Source: Gammaproteobacteria bacterium (GTDB taxonomy: Bacteria > Pseudomonadota > Gammaproteobacteria > Steroidobacterales > GCA-2729495). From it: 32,200 bases of DNA. Below the pieces are notes generated by a model. That model ran no database searches. It saw nothing but the letters and a program-made list of their open reading frames with translations, and had not been told where the DNA came from. Location: contig JAHDYM010000025.1 of assembly GCA_023383705.1 (NCBI GenBank), forward strand, positions 1 to 32,200, read 5' to 3'. How positions within the stretch are numbered: the stretch's first letter is position 1; every line of letters begins with the position of its first letter. This document shows positions 13,326-22,000 of the stretch, piece by piece. Both the position numbers and the translations under genes were made by a program.

Positions 13326-13756
13326 GTACCCCGGCAGAGCAGTCGATCGCGGAAGCCCAGCAGGAGCTGATCGGCGACTTCGCGCTGTTCGACAACTGGG
13401 TGGACCGCTACCAGTACATCATCGACATGGGCCGGAAGCTGCCGCCCTTTCCGGAAGCCGAGAAGACCGAGGCGCGCAAGATCAAGGGCTGCCAGTCGCA
13501 GGTCTGGCTGCTGACGCAGGCCGAGGGCGAGCGACTGGCTTTCCAGGCGGTCAGCGATTCGGCGATCGTCTCGGGACTGATCGCGATCCTGATGCGCATC
13601 TACAACGGCCGGCGGGCACAGGAAATCCTCGACACGCCGCCGGACTTCATCGCGGCGATCGGTCTGGACCAGCACCTGAGCCCGACGCGCAGCAATGGCC
13701 TGCATTCGATGATCAGCGCCATCCGCCGCGCTGCAGCCGAATGTGTGGTGAGCTGA
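13322..13756 (+). CDS. sufE: Cysteine desulfuration protein SufE
   Basis: A sulfur acceptor that takes persulfide sulfur from the cysteine desulfurase SufS and hands it to the SufBCD scaffold for Fe-S cluster assembly. The 144-residue protein shows the family core [10 protein letters not shown] with the acceptor cysteine C57, and the [14 protein letters not shown]-terminus. No other suf genes lie nearby. The 4-nt overlap with cysS suggests coupled expression rather than a suf operon. Its own end overlaps yidD by 16 nt. Confidence 0.93.
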   Translation: MSTPAEQSIAEAQQELIGDFALFDNWVDRYQYIIDMGRKLPPFPEAEKTEARKIKGCQSQVWLLTQAEGERLAFQAVSDSAIVSGLIAILMRIYNGRRAQEILDTPPDFIAAIGLDQHLSPTRSNGLHSMISAIRRAAAECVVS

Positions 13757-14034
13757 AAAAGCCGGCCGGCCTGCCGACGCGGGCTGCGCTCGCGCTGATC
13801 CGTGGCTACCAGCTGCTCCTGTCGCCGTGGCTGGGCCCGCGCTGTCGCTACTATCCCAGCTGCTCCTGCTATGCCGCAGAGGCCATCGGCCGTTTCGGAC
13901 TGCTGCGCGGTGGCTGGCTCGGGCTGCGTCGCATCGGTCGCTGTCACCCCTGGGCTGAAGGCGGGCCGGATCCGGTCCCGGAGCGTTACGTTGCCTGGGG
14001 ACGTGGGCAGGAGCCGCGTACCCCTGTGCTATAG
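13741..14034 (+). CDS. yidD: Membrane protein insertion efficiency factor YidD
   Basis: A 97-residue small protein that aids YidC/Sec-dependent membrane protein insertion. The family pattern is clear: [36 protein letters not shown] and [11 protein letters not shown] 13741 is chosen; the frame is open to 13288, but the upstream part overlaps cysS and sufE and is not YidD-like. The residue after TCS, usually Glu or Gln, is Cys43 here (SCSCYA). yidD normally sits between rnpA and yidC near the origin, so this location behind sufE is unusual. Confidence 0.9.
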   Translation: MCGELKKPAGLPTRAALALIRGYQLLLSPWLGPRCRYYPSCSCYAAEAIGRFGLLRGGWLGLRRIGRCHPWAEGGPDPVPERYVAWGRGQEPRTPVL

Positions 14035-14035
14035 T
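14027..14035 (+). promoter_or_regulatory. Possible extended -10 element before the Trm112-like gene
   Basis: TGCTATAGT at 14027-14035 matches an extended -10 box (TGn followed by TATAGT). It lies 13 nt before the ATG at 14049 and overlaps the yidD stop. No -35 box is evident, and a start this close would leave a very short leader. Confidence 0.3.
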
Positions 14036-14048
14036 TTCCGCGCATCGA

Positions 14049-14306
14049 ATGGACAAAAAACTCCTAGACATCGTCTGCTGCCCGCTCACCCGGTTGCCCC
14101 TGCAGTTGCTGGACGGAACCCGTCTGGCGCGCCTCAATTCGGCGATTGAAAACGGCAGTATCCAGGCCCGCTCGGCGGCTCCGGTTGCGGAAAAACTGAG
14201 CGAAGCGCTGGTCACCCGCGACGGCCGGCTGGTGTATCCCGTCCGCGCAGGCATCCCGATCCTGCTCGAAGAGGAGTCGATCGACTGGACGCAGCTCGGC
14301 GAATGA
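14049..14306 (+). CDS. Trm112-family small protein (YcaR-like)
   Basis: An 85-residue UPF0434/Trm112-like protein. MDKKLLDIVCCPLTRLPL at the N-terminus and DGRLVYPVRAGIPILLEEES at the C-terminus are diagnostic. In eukaryotes and archaea Trm112 activates methyltransferases; the bacterial role is not settled. In many Gammaproteobacteria it lies between lpxK and kdsB, whereas here it lies between yidD and holA. The middle part (residues 30-55) is somewhat longer than in E. coli YcaR. The lone CC pair takes the place of the zinc cysteines of larger family members. Confidence 0.85.
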   Translation: MDKKLLDIVCCPLTRLPLQLLDGTRLARLNSAIENGSIQARSAAPVAEKLSEALVTRDGRLVYPVRAGIPILLEEESIDWTQLGE

Positions 14307-14315
14307 CGGTAGTGC

Positions 14316-15359
14316 ATGCAACTGCGCGCTGAGCAGTTGGGCGCACATCTTTCTGCCCCGCCGGGTGGAAGCCTGCCAGGCTGTTACCTGTTTTCCGGTG
14401 ATGAGCCGCTGCTGGTCAACGAGGCGCACGATGCGCTGCGTGCGGCCGCGCGCAAACAGGGTTGCGATGAACGTGAATCCCTCATTGTCGAGCGCAGTTT
14501 CGACTGGTCCGCCCTGACCGCATCTCTCGGCATGCCGTCGCTGTTTTCAGCCGGCAAGTTCGTCGTCCTGCGCCTGCCGACCGGAGCGCCCGGCGAGGAA
14601 GGCGCGCGCACGCTGCGTGCACTGGCCGCCCGTCCGGCGGATGGCAACGTCCTGCTGGTGCTCACGCCGACGCTCAACCGCAAGACTGCCGAATCGGCCT
14701 GGGTCGGTGCCCTGCAGAAGGGCGGGGTGTGGGTGGAATTCCGCTCGCCGTCCCTGGCTGAATTGCCGCGCTGGATTGCCCGGCGCCTGAAGAGCGCCGG
14801 CCTTGCCTGCGAGGACGAGGCGGCGGAACTGCTGGCAGCGCGTGTGGAAGGCAACCTGCTGGCGGCCCAGCAGGAGATCGACAAGCTTGCCCTCGTGTAT
14901 CGGGCCGGCACGCAATTGAGTGTGGCGCAGGTGCAGGCGGCGGTTGCCGACGGTGCGCGCTTCGATGTCTTCCAGCTGGGCGATACCGCGCTGGCCGGTG
15001 ACGTGCCGCGGGCCATCCGCATGCTCAACGCCCTGCGCGAGGAAGGTGTGGCCGCACCGCTGGTGCTCTGGGCGCTGGTCCGTGAAGTGCTGGTACTGGT
15101 AGAAGCGGGTATGCGTGCTGGTCGTGACCTGCCGCTCGAGCAGGCCATACAGGCAACCGGCGCCTGGAAGTCGCGCGTCAGCCTGTATGCGCGGGCGCTG
15201 CGTGGCCGGAAGCCTTCGTCGTTGCGCCGCCTGTTGCGCATGGCCAGTGAGGCCGACCAGATCGTCAAGGGCGCCCGCAGGGGCGAAGCCTGGAATGCGC
15301 TGCTCGAACTGACCCTGGCGCTGGGCGGCGAGCCGCTGCCGGCGGCTGAACTCGGCTGA
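14316..15359 (+). CDS. holA: DNA polymerase III subunit delta
   Basis: The clamp-loader delta subunit, which opens the beta clamp. The 347-residue protein begins with the CYLFSGDEPLLVNEA segment that corresponds to the degenerate nucleotide-binding region. It continues through PSLFSAGKFVVLRLP, EGNLLAAQQEIDKLAL, DGARFDVFQLGDTALAGD and the C-terminal collar domain, all typical of HolA. It shares a 1-nt TGATG junction with nadD. The usual lptE-holA-nadD order is broken here by mtgA, hisI, cysS, sufE, yidD and the Trm112-like gene. Confidence 0.94.
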   Translation: MQLRAEQLGAHLSAPPGGSLPGCYLFSGDEPLLVNEAHDALRAAARKQGCDERESLIVERSFDWSALTASLGMPSLFSAGKFVVLRLPTGAPGEEGARTLRALAARPADGNVLLVLTPTLNRKTAESAWVGALQKGGVWVEFRSPSLAELPRWIARRLKSAGLACEDEAAELLAARVEGNLLAAQQEIDKLALVYRAGTQLSVAQVQAAVADGARFDVFQLGDTALAGDVPRAIRMLNALREEGVAAPLVLWALVREVLVLVEAGMRAGRDLPLEQAIQATGAWKSRVSLYARALRGRKPSSLRRLLRMASEADQIVKGARRGEAWNALLELTLALGGEPLPAAELG

Positions 15360-16030
15360 TGGTCGCCCGTCCCGCGCCCGTCGGACTGTTCGGTGGTTCT
15401 TTCGATCCGGTACATGTCGGTCACCTGCGCACGGCCTGGGAACTGCTCACCGGCCTCGGGCTTGCCGAAGTGCGCTTCATCCCCAGCCGCCTGCCGCCGC
15501 ATCGGGCGGCGGCCATCGCGCCAGCTGCAATGCGCCTGCGCATGCTCGAGGCGGCGGTTGCCGGGCAGCCGGGCTTCGTGGTCGATGACTGCGAACTGCG
15601 CCGCGAGGGGCCTTCCTACACGGTCGATACGCTCACCGGACTGCGGGCCGGCCAGCCGCAGCGACCGCTGGTCCTGATCCTCGGCATGGATGCGTTCCTC
15701 GGCCTGCCCGGCTGGCATCGCTGGCGGGAAATTCCGGCGCTGGCGCACATCGTGGTCGTACAGCGCCCGGGCTGGACACAGCGATTCGAGGGCGAACTCG
15801 GGCAGCTTTTTGCCGACCATGAGCTGCATGAGCCGGCGGCCCTCGCGGCGGCACCGGCTGGCGGCATCCTGTTGCGCCAGGTGACCCAGCTCGAGATCGC
15901 TTCCTCGTCGATCCGCAGCCTGGTCGCTGCCGGCGGCGACCCGCGTTACCTGGTTCCGGACGGGGTCCGGGAACTCATGCAAAGCAATCGTATCTATCAG
16001 CGCCCAAAGGAGGTGCAATCCCGTGCATAG
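15359..16030 (+). CDS. nadD: Nicotinate-nucleotide adenylyltransferase
   Basis: It makes nicotinate adenine dinucleotide from NaMN and ATP in NAD synthesis. The 223-residue protein has the nucleotidyltransferase motif GGSFDPVHVGH at residues 12-22 and the late SSSIRS motif in EIASSSIRSLVAAG, followed by YLVPDGVREL. The start overlaps the holA stop by one base, and the 3' end contains the strong ribosome-binding site of rsfS. This holA-nadD-rsfS-rlmH order is common in Gammaproteobacteria. Confidence 0.96.
   Translation: MVARPAPVGLFGGSFDPVHVGHLRTAWELLTGLGLAEVRFIPSRLPPHRAAAIAPAAMRLRMLEAAVAGQPGFVVDDCELRREGPSYTVDTLTGLRAGQPQRPLVLILGMDAFLGLPGWHRWREIPALAHIVVVQRPGWTQRFEGELGQLFADHELHEPAALAAAPAGGILLRQVTQLEIASSSIRSLVAAGGDPRYLVPDGVRELMQSNRIYQRPKEVQSRA
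16006..16015 (+). promoter_or_regulatory. Strong Shine-Dalgarno site that fixes the rsfS start
   Basis: AAAGGAGGTG at 16006-16015 is a near-perfect anti-16S match lying inside nadD, 7 nt before the GTG at 16023. It supports the GTG start and coupling of rsfS to nadD. It is clearly stronger than the sites before neighbouring genes. Confidence 0.75.
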
Positions 16031-16361
16031 CAAGAAGCTGTTGAGCCTGGTGACCGCAGCCCTGGAAGAACTGAAGGCCCGCGATGTCCGGGTGCTGGAC
16101 GTGCGCGGGCAGACCGCCGTCACCGACTACATGGTCGTGGCCAGCGGCACCTCGGACCGGCACGTCCGGTCGATCGCCGACTGGCTGGTCCAGCAGGCTG
16201 AAGCCGCCGGCGTCCCGGCCCTGGGGGTCGAGGGCACCGCCAGCGGCGAGTGGGTGCTGGTGGACCTGGCCGACGTGGTGGTCCACGTCATGCAGCCCCG
16301 CGCCCGTGATTTCTACAAGCTGGAAAGCCTCTGGGACATGGAGAGCGTCGCCACCGCCTGA
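16023..16361 (+). CDS. rsfS: Ribosome silencing factor RsfS
   Basis: A 112-residue RsfS/Iojap protein that binds ribosomal protein uL14 and blocks subunit joining when nutrients are scarce. The family core is visible: ARDVRVLDVRGQTAVTDYMVVASGTSDRHVRSIAD and GEWVLVDLADVVVHVMQPRARDFYKLESLW. The GTG start is backed by a strong Shine-Dalgarno site and overlaps nadD by 8 nt. It is followed by a 91-nt gap before rlmH that may carry a separate promoter; a TATCAT at 16406-16411 is the only candidate -10 seen. Confidence 0.95.
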   Translation: MHSKKLLSLVTAALEELKARDVRVLDVRGQTAVTDYMVVASGTSDRHVRSIADWLVQQAEAAGVPALGVEGTASGEWVLVDLADVVVHVMQPRARDFYKLESLWDMESVATA

Positions 16362-16452
16362 GGCCGCTCCGGCTGGCGCCTGACCAGCCCGGGCGTGCGG
16401 CCGTGTATCATCCTCACCCCTGCCGGAAGCGGGGATACCGGGTCCGCGCAGC

Positions 16453-16923
16453 ATGAAAATCAGACTCCTGGCAATTGGCAGCCGCCCCGACGACTGGGTA
16501 CGCAGCGGTGTCGACACCTACCTGGAGCGCCTGCCGGCCCACCTGAAGCCTGAACTGGTCGAGATCCCGCTGTCGCTGCGTTCCTCGGGTGGTGACCCCG
16601 CGGTCGCCAGGGCCAAGGAAGGGCAGCGCATCCTGGAGCGGCTGAAACCGGACGAGTTCGTGATCACGCTGGATGAGCGCGGCAAACCGTGGTCCTCGGT
16701 CGAGCTGTCGCGGCAGCTGGCGCGCTGGCAGGCGGAGGAAAATGCCGTCGCGCTGGTCATCGGCGGCCCCGAGGGGCTGGCCGATGGCGTGCGCAAGCGC
16801 GCCAACCAGAGCTGGTCGCTGTCGGCGCTGACGTTCCCGCATGGCATGGTGCGGGTGATCGTGATCGAACAACTGTACCGGGCGTGGACCATCCTGCAGG
16901 GCCACCCCTATCACAAGGTCTGA
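16453..16923 (+). CDS. rlmH: 23S rRNA (pseudouridine1915-N3)-methyltransferase RlmH
   Basis: A SPOUT methyltransferase that modifies pseudouridine 1915 in helix 69 of 23S rRNA. The 156-residue length fits the family. Conserved parts include MKIRLLAIGS at the start, the trefoil-knot SAM-binding segment VIGGPEGL and the C-terminal RVIVIEQLYRAWTILQGHPYHK. It sits in the standard place behind rsfS. ATG 16453 directly gives the conserved N-terminus. Confidence 0.96.
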   Translation: MKIRLLAIGSRPDDWVRSGVDTYLERLPAHLKPELVEIPLSLRSSGGDPAVARAKEGQRILERLKPDEFVITLDERGKPWSSVELSRQLARWQAEENAVALVIGGPEGLADGVRKRANQSWSLSALTFPHGMVRVIVIEQLYRAWTILQGHPYHKV

Positions 16924-16939
16924 GCGAGGTTTGAATGTC

Positions 16940-17545
16940 GTGACGGCCAGGGCTTTTGTCTACCTCGCATCGGGTTCACCGCGCAGGCGTGAATTGCTGG
17001 CCCAGCTCGGCATCGCCTGCGAGGTGCTGCGCGTTGCCGTCGATGAGACGCCGCGCCCCGGCGAAAGCGCAGCCGACCTCGTGTGCCGGCTGGCAGCGGC
17101 CAAGGCGCGGGCCGGACTGGAATTGCCGCGTGCGCGGACTGCGCCGGTGGTAGCCGCCGACACGGCGGTGGCGCTCGGTGCCGAGCTGTTCGCCAAGCCG
17201 GCTGACCAGGCCGACGCGGTGCGCATGCTCTGCCGTCTCGGCGGCCGCACGCATGAGGTCTGGACGGCGGTTGCCATCGCCGATGCCGGGCGCGAGCGCG
17301 TCGAGCTCAGCCGCAGCGAGGTGAGCTTCCGGGCCATCGATGCGCGTGAAGCAGCGGCGTACTGGCGGACCGGCGAACCGGCTGACAAGGCCGGCGGCTA
17401 TGCGATCCAGGGCCTCGGTGCACTGTTCATCTCTGCGCTCAAGGGCAGTTACTCGGGCGTGATGGGCCTGCCGCTGTTTGAAACCGCGCGCGTGCTGGAA
17501 TCCTTCAGCGGTCCGCTGCTCGAGGTGGATGCCGCCGATGAGTGA
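16940..17545 (+). CDS. maf: Maf-family nucleoside triphosphate pyrophosphatase
   Basis: A house-cleaning pyrophosphatase hydrolysing non-canonical or excess nucleotides; the YhdE-type members prefer dTTP/UTP. Motifs are ASGSPRRRELL near the N-terminus, VAADTAV, and the GGYAIQGLGALFI and GSYSGVMGLPLFET segments. GTG 16940 is chosen, giving 201 residues, because CGAGGT ends about 9 nt upstream. TTG 16931 is also in frame but sits directly on that site. The end overlaps rng by 8 nt, and the maf-rng-yhdP order matches enterobacteria. Confidence 0.92.
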   Translation: MTARAFVYLASGSPRRRELLAQLGIACEVLRVAVDETPRPGESAADLVCRLAAAKARAGLELPRARTAPVVAADTAVALGAELFAKPADQADAVRMLCRLGGRTHEVWTAVAIADAGRERVELSRSEVSFRAIDAREAAAYWRTGEPADKAGGYAIQGLGALFISALKGSYSGVMGLPLFETARVLESFSGPLLEVDAADE

Positions 17546-19004
17546 GGAAATCCTCATCAACGTGACCGGGCATGAAGTGCGTGCCGCCGTGGTGGAAAAC
17601 GGTGCGTTGCAGGAGATCTTCATCGAGCGCAATTCCCGCCGCGGGCTTACCGGCAACATCTACAAGGGTCGGGTGATGCGTGTGCTGCCTGGCATGCAGG
17701 CAGCTTTCATCGACATCGGCCTCGCGCGTACCGGCTTCCTGCACGCCTCGGACATCCAGCTGCCGGCCGGTGCCGCGCTGCCGGCCGGTGCCGAGCCGAA
17801 CATCCGCCAGCTGCTGCGCGAGGGCGATACGGTGCTGGTGCAGGTGGCCAAGGACCAGCTCGGCAGCAAGGGTGCACGGCTGACGACTTTCATCACCCTG
17901 CCGTCGCGCTACCTGGTGCTGCTGCCGAACGAGACCAGCCTCGGTGTGTCCGGGCGCATCGAGGAGGAAAGCGAACGGCAGCGGCTGAAGGCGGCCATGA
18001 CGGAGATCCTGGCCGGGTCAGCCCCGGACTGCGGCTGTATCGTACGCACGGCGGCCGAGGGCATGTGCAGCGAGTCGCTGCGCGCCGACCTGCTGTTCCT
18101 GCGTCGCCTGTGGGAACTGGTCAGCACGCGGGCCCGGGAAGCCAGCGTGCCGGCGCTGGTGCATGAAGACCTGCCGCTGGCGATGCGCGTCCTGCGTGAT
18201 CGCGCCGGACCGCAGACCGAGCACGTGCGTGTCGACGAGCAGAGAACCTATGCGCAGCTGGTCGAGTTTGCCGGCAATTTCATGCCGGAGCTGGCGTCGC
18301 GCATCGAGTTCTACTCCGGTGCGCGCCCGGTCTTCGACCTCTATGGCGTGGAGGACGATATCCGCAAGGCGCTGGAGCGGAAGGTGGAGCTCAAGTCGGG
18401 TGGTTACCTGATCATCGACCAGACCGAGGCGCTGACCACCGTCGACGTCAACACGGGGGGCTACGTCGGCCACCGCAACCTGGAAGAGACCATCTTCCGT
18501 ACCAATCTCGAGGCCTCGGTCACGGTGGCGCGCCAGCTGCGGCTGCGCAACCTCGGCGGAATCATCATCATCGATTTCATCGACATGCTCGAGGCCACGC
18601 ACCGGCGCCAGGTGATGGACGCGCTGTCGGCGGCGCTTGCCGGTGACCATGGCCGGGCCCTGATCGCCAGTGAATCGCCGCTTGGCCTGGTTGCCATGAC
18701 GCGCAAGCGCACGCGGGACAGCCTGGAGCGGCTGCTGTGCAAGCCCTGCCCGACCTGTAATGGCCGCGGTCAGGTCAAGACGGCCGAGACGGTCTGCCAC
18801 GAGATATTCCGCGAGATACTTCGCCAGCACGGCCAGTTCAATTTCAAGGAATACGTCGTGCTGGCACAGCCGGATGTCATCGAGCTGTTGCTCGATGAGG
18901 AAGCCTCGAGCATCGCCGAGCTCGAGGAGCGCACCGGCAAGACGATCCGTCTGCAGACGGAGGGGCTGTATGCGCCCGACCAGTTTGACGTGGTGCTCGT
19001 CTAG
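17538..19004 (+). CDS. rng: Ribonuclease G
   Basis: A single-strand-specific endoribonuclease that matures the 5' end of 16S rRNA and degrades some mRNAs. The 488-residue protein is nearly identical in length to E. coli RNase G. An S1 domain (about residues 37-125) is followed by the catalytic DNase I-like region with TTVDVNTG and IIIDFIDM, which carry the metal-binding aspartates. The zinc-link CKPCPTCNGRGQ follows. ATG 17538 is chosen; the frame is open back to 17478, but that part lies inside maf. No long RNase E-type C-terminal tail is present. Confidence 0.96.
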   Translation: MSEEILINVTGHEVRAAVVENGALQEIFIERNSRRGLTGNIYKGRVMRVLPGMQAAFIDIGLARTGFLHASDIQLPAGAALPAGAEPNIRQLLREGDTVLVQVAKDQLGSKGARLTTFITLPSRYLVLLPNETSLGVSGRIEEESERQRLKAAMTEILAGSAPDCGCIVRTAAEGMCSESLRADLLFLRRLWELVSTRAREASVPALVHEDLPLAMRVLRDRAGPQTEHVRVDEQRTYAQLVEFAGNFMPELASRIEFYSGARPVFDLYGVEDDIRKALERKVELKSGGYLIIDQTEALTTVDVNTGGYVGHRNLEETIFRTNLEASVTVARQLRLRNLGGIIIIDFIDMLEATHRRQVMDALSAALAGDHGRALIASESPLGLVAMTRKRTRDSLERLLCKPCPTCNGRGQVKTAETVCHEIFREILRQHGQFNFKEYVVLAQPDVIELLLDEEASSIAELEERTGKTIRLQTEGLYAPDQFDVVLV

Positions 19005-19016
19005 ACTGGTGGTGCC

Positions 19017-22000
19017 GTGAAGAACCGCAGCATCATCAGCCGTTGGCTGGGCTGGCTGGCGAGCATCGGCGCAGCCGCCCTCATCGTGCTGGCCATACTG
19101 GTCGGCATCACGCGCCTGTTGTTGCCGATGGCGCCCGAATACCAGGACGACATCCGCCGTTTTGCCAACGAGGCCACCGGTTTTGATGTGCAGTTCGGGC
19201 GACTGAGCGCGAGCTGGCCCCTGCACGGCCCCGAGATCCGCTTTCTGGATGTGCACATCCGCACCCGCGACGGCCGCCAGCCGGTGCTGGATGCCGCGGA
19301 ACTCAGCGTCGGCATCAATATCCTGCAATTGATCACCGAACGCCGGCTGTTGCCGGGGCGGGTCGCCGTGCGCCGTGCCGATGTGCGCATCGAAAGGCAG
19401 GCTGACGGCAAGGTGCTGGTCAACGCCGTACCGCTCGAAGAACTGCTGCGACGGCCCCGCAGCCCGCAGCTGCCGCGCCTCGATCTTGAACTGCGGGACA
19501 TCGGCGTGCTGCTGCACGGGACAGGCCGCATGGTCCCGGATGTGAGCCTGGTGGCGCAGCAACTGAATCTCAGGCTGACACCCGACAGCATTGGCTTCGA
19601 CGGGGAGGTCGAGGGCCGCGACGAGCTCGGCCGCAGTTTTGATTTTGCGGGCACTTTGCCGGCCGTAGTGCTGCCTGGCGCCGTCAGGGCAGAGGGAGCG
19701 CCGGCACCCGACTGGTCTGTCAGCCTGGTGGCTGGCGATATCGAAATGGGCCGCCTGTTGCTTTTGCTCGCCAATCAATGGACGCCGCTGGCCTCGGGCC
19801 GGGGGCAGCTGGAAATCGAGCTGGTGATGAGCGGCCTCGTGCCGCGTGAAATGAATCTCGATCTCGAGCTGGGCGAAACGCGTATCGAGAGTGCGCCGGA
19901 GGTGCTGGACACCAGCTATCGCCAGCTCGCGCTGGGTGCGCGCTGGAAGCGTTCGGCAGGCGGCTGGCAGGCGAGTATCGACCGGCTGACCACACAGCGG
20001 GGCAGCAAGGCGCGCAAGGCGGGCAGCGCGCAGCTCAGCCAGGTCCTGCAGAACGACGGTACGGTCCGGTACGAGGCCCGTGCCGAGGCCCTGCGGCTGG
20101 CTGATATCTGGCCACTGGTCCGCTCGCTCGCATCCACCGGACTGCGCAAGGGTCCGCTGCCGGAAAAACTGCTGGGCGAGTTGCAGGAGTTCAGTCTTGC
20201 GGCAGAGCTGACGCCCGGCAAGCCGGCCAGCTGGCAGGTCGAGGCCGCGCTGAAGGATCTCGGTCTGGTGATGCCGTCGCCCGGCTGGGCGCTGGCCGGC
20301 GTCAGCGGCAAGTTGCGCGCCAGCGAGAAGGGCGGGACGATCGACGTCGATGCGGGCGATGGGCTGTTGCGCCTGCCCTGGCTGTTCCGCACCGACCTGC
20401 GCACCACACGCACGCAAGGCATCTTTGGCTGGCGGCCCACTGCGGCGGGCCTGCAGCTGTATGCGGATGACCTGCGCATCAGCAATGCCGAGATCGAGAC
20501 CCGCACACGCCTGGCGGTGACCCTGCCGCCTTCCGGTTCGCCCTTCGTCGACGTGAAGGCACGCGTTGTCGCCTCGTCGGCGCCGGCGGTCGTCAAACAC
20601 CTGCCGCTGGTGCTGTTTGGCAAGCCGCTGGTGAAGTGGCTTGACGAGGCGATCATCACCGGCCGGGTGCCGAAGGGCGAACTGGTCTGGCGTGGTCCCT
20701 TGCGTGCATTTCCCTACGATGAGGGCGACGGCGAGTTCCGGGTTGAATTCTCGGTCGCAGATGGCGTGCTCGATTACGCACCGGGCTGGCCGCGGCTCGA
20801 GAATGTCAGCACGACCGTGGTGATCGACCACAACAGCCTCAGTACGATGGAAAACAGCGGCACCATAGCCGGTGTGCCGTTCCGCGATGCGCAGGTGCGG
20901 GTCGCTGACCTGATGCACAAGCCCGAGCTGCAGCTGGTTGCGGCCGATGAGATGCAGGTCGGGCAGGTGCTGGCTTTCCTGCGCGCCAGCCCGATCGCGC
21001 GGGCACTTGGCCCGACCCTGAACACCGTGACCGGCCGCGGCAACGTGACGACAGATGTGCAACTCAGTATGCCGATCGCCCGTCCGCAGGATTTCCGGCT
21101 GACCGGCAATTTCGAGACCAGCGGCGCGAGCCTCGGCCTGAAGGGCGTGGCCTATCGCCTCACCGACCTGAAGGGGCTGGTCCGGCTCGACAATACCCGG
21201 CTGTCGGCGGAGAAACTCGGCGGACGGTTCCTCGACGAGCCGGTCGCCATCACGCTGCGGCCGGCCGGCAAGACGGAACCGGAGCTCAGCCATATCGCAA
21301 CCTTGCGTGGTACCACGCCGGCCGGCAAGCTCGCGGCCGCCTTCTCGCTCCCCTATGCCGCGCGGCTCGATGGCGTGGTGGGCTGGACGGCGACTGCGCG
21401 GGTGCCGGTGAACAAGGACAAGCAGCCGTTTCGCATCGATGTCGAGTCCGACCTGGTCGGGCTGGTCAGCACGCTTGGCGCGCCGCTGAAAAAGGCCGCG
21501 GGCAGCAGCGAAGCGCTGCAGCTGTCGGTAGTGTTCCCCGAGCGTGAGCTGATGGAAATATCCGGCCGCATCAAGCGTGACGTCAGCTGGGCGCTGCGCT
21601 TTGCTTCGCCGGCCGGTGCGCCGTGGCTGCTCGAGCGGGGGACCTTGCGCGGTGGCAGCCCGCAGGCAAGCCTGCCGGGTGCGCCGGGAATAGAGATCAC
21701 CGGCAGCTTCCGCAGCCTGCGTTTCGAGGACTGGTTCCCGGCCTCCGGCAGCGGTACCGAAGCCGCCACGGCAGCCCCGGGTGCAAACGTCGGGATTCGG
21801 CAGATCCTCCTCGAGGTCGAGCGTTTCTCGATCTTCGGCCAGTTGTTTCGCGATGCTTCCATCAAGGCCGCGCATGCCGGCAAGCTCTGGGCAATCGGGG
21901 TGCGTGCCCTCAATGCCGAGGGCTCGGTGTCGGTACCTGATGTGCTGTCTGCCGATGCGCCACTGCGGCTCGACATGCAGCGCCTCTGGTTGCAGGAGAC

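Noticed and set aside
12905-14317. A long minus-strand frame across cysS, sufE, yidD and the Trm112-like gene
   Set aside because: It crosses four well-recognised plus-strand genes and shows no family features; it is a GC-driven shadow.
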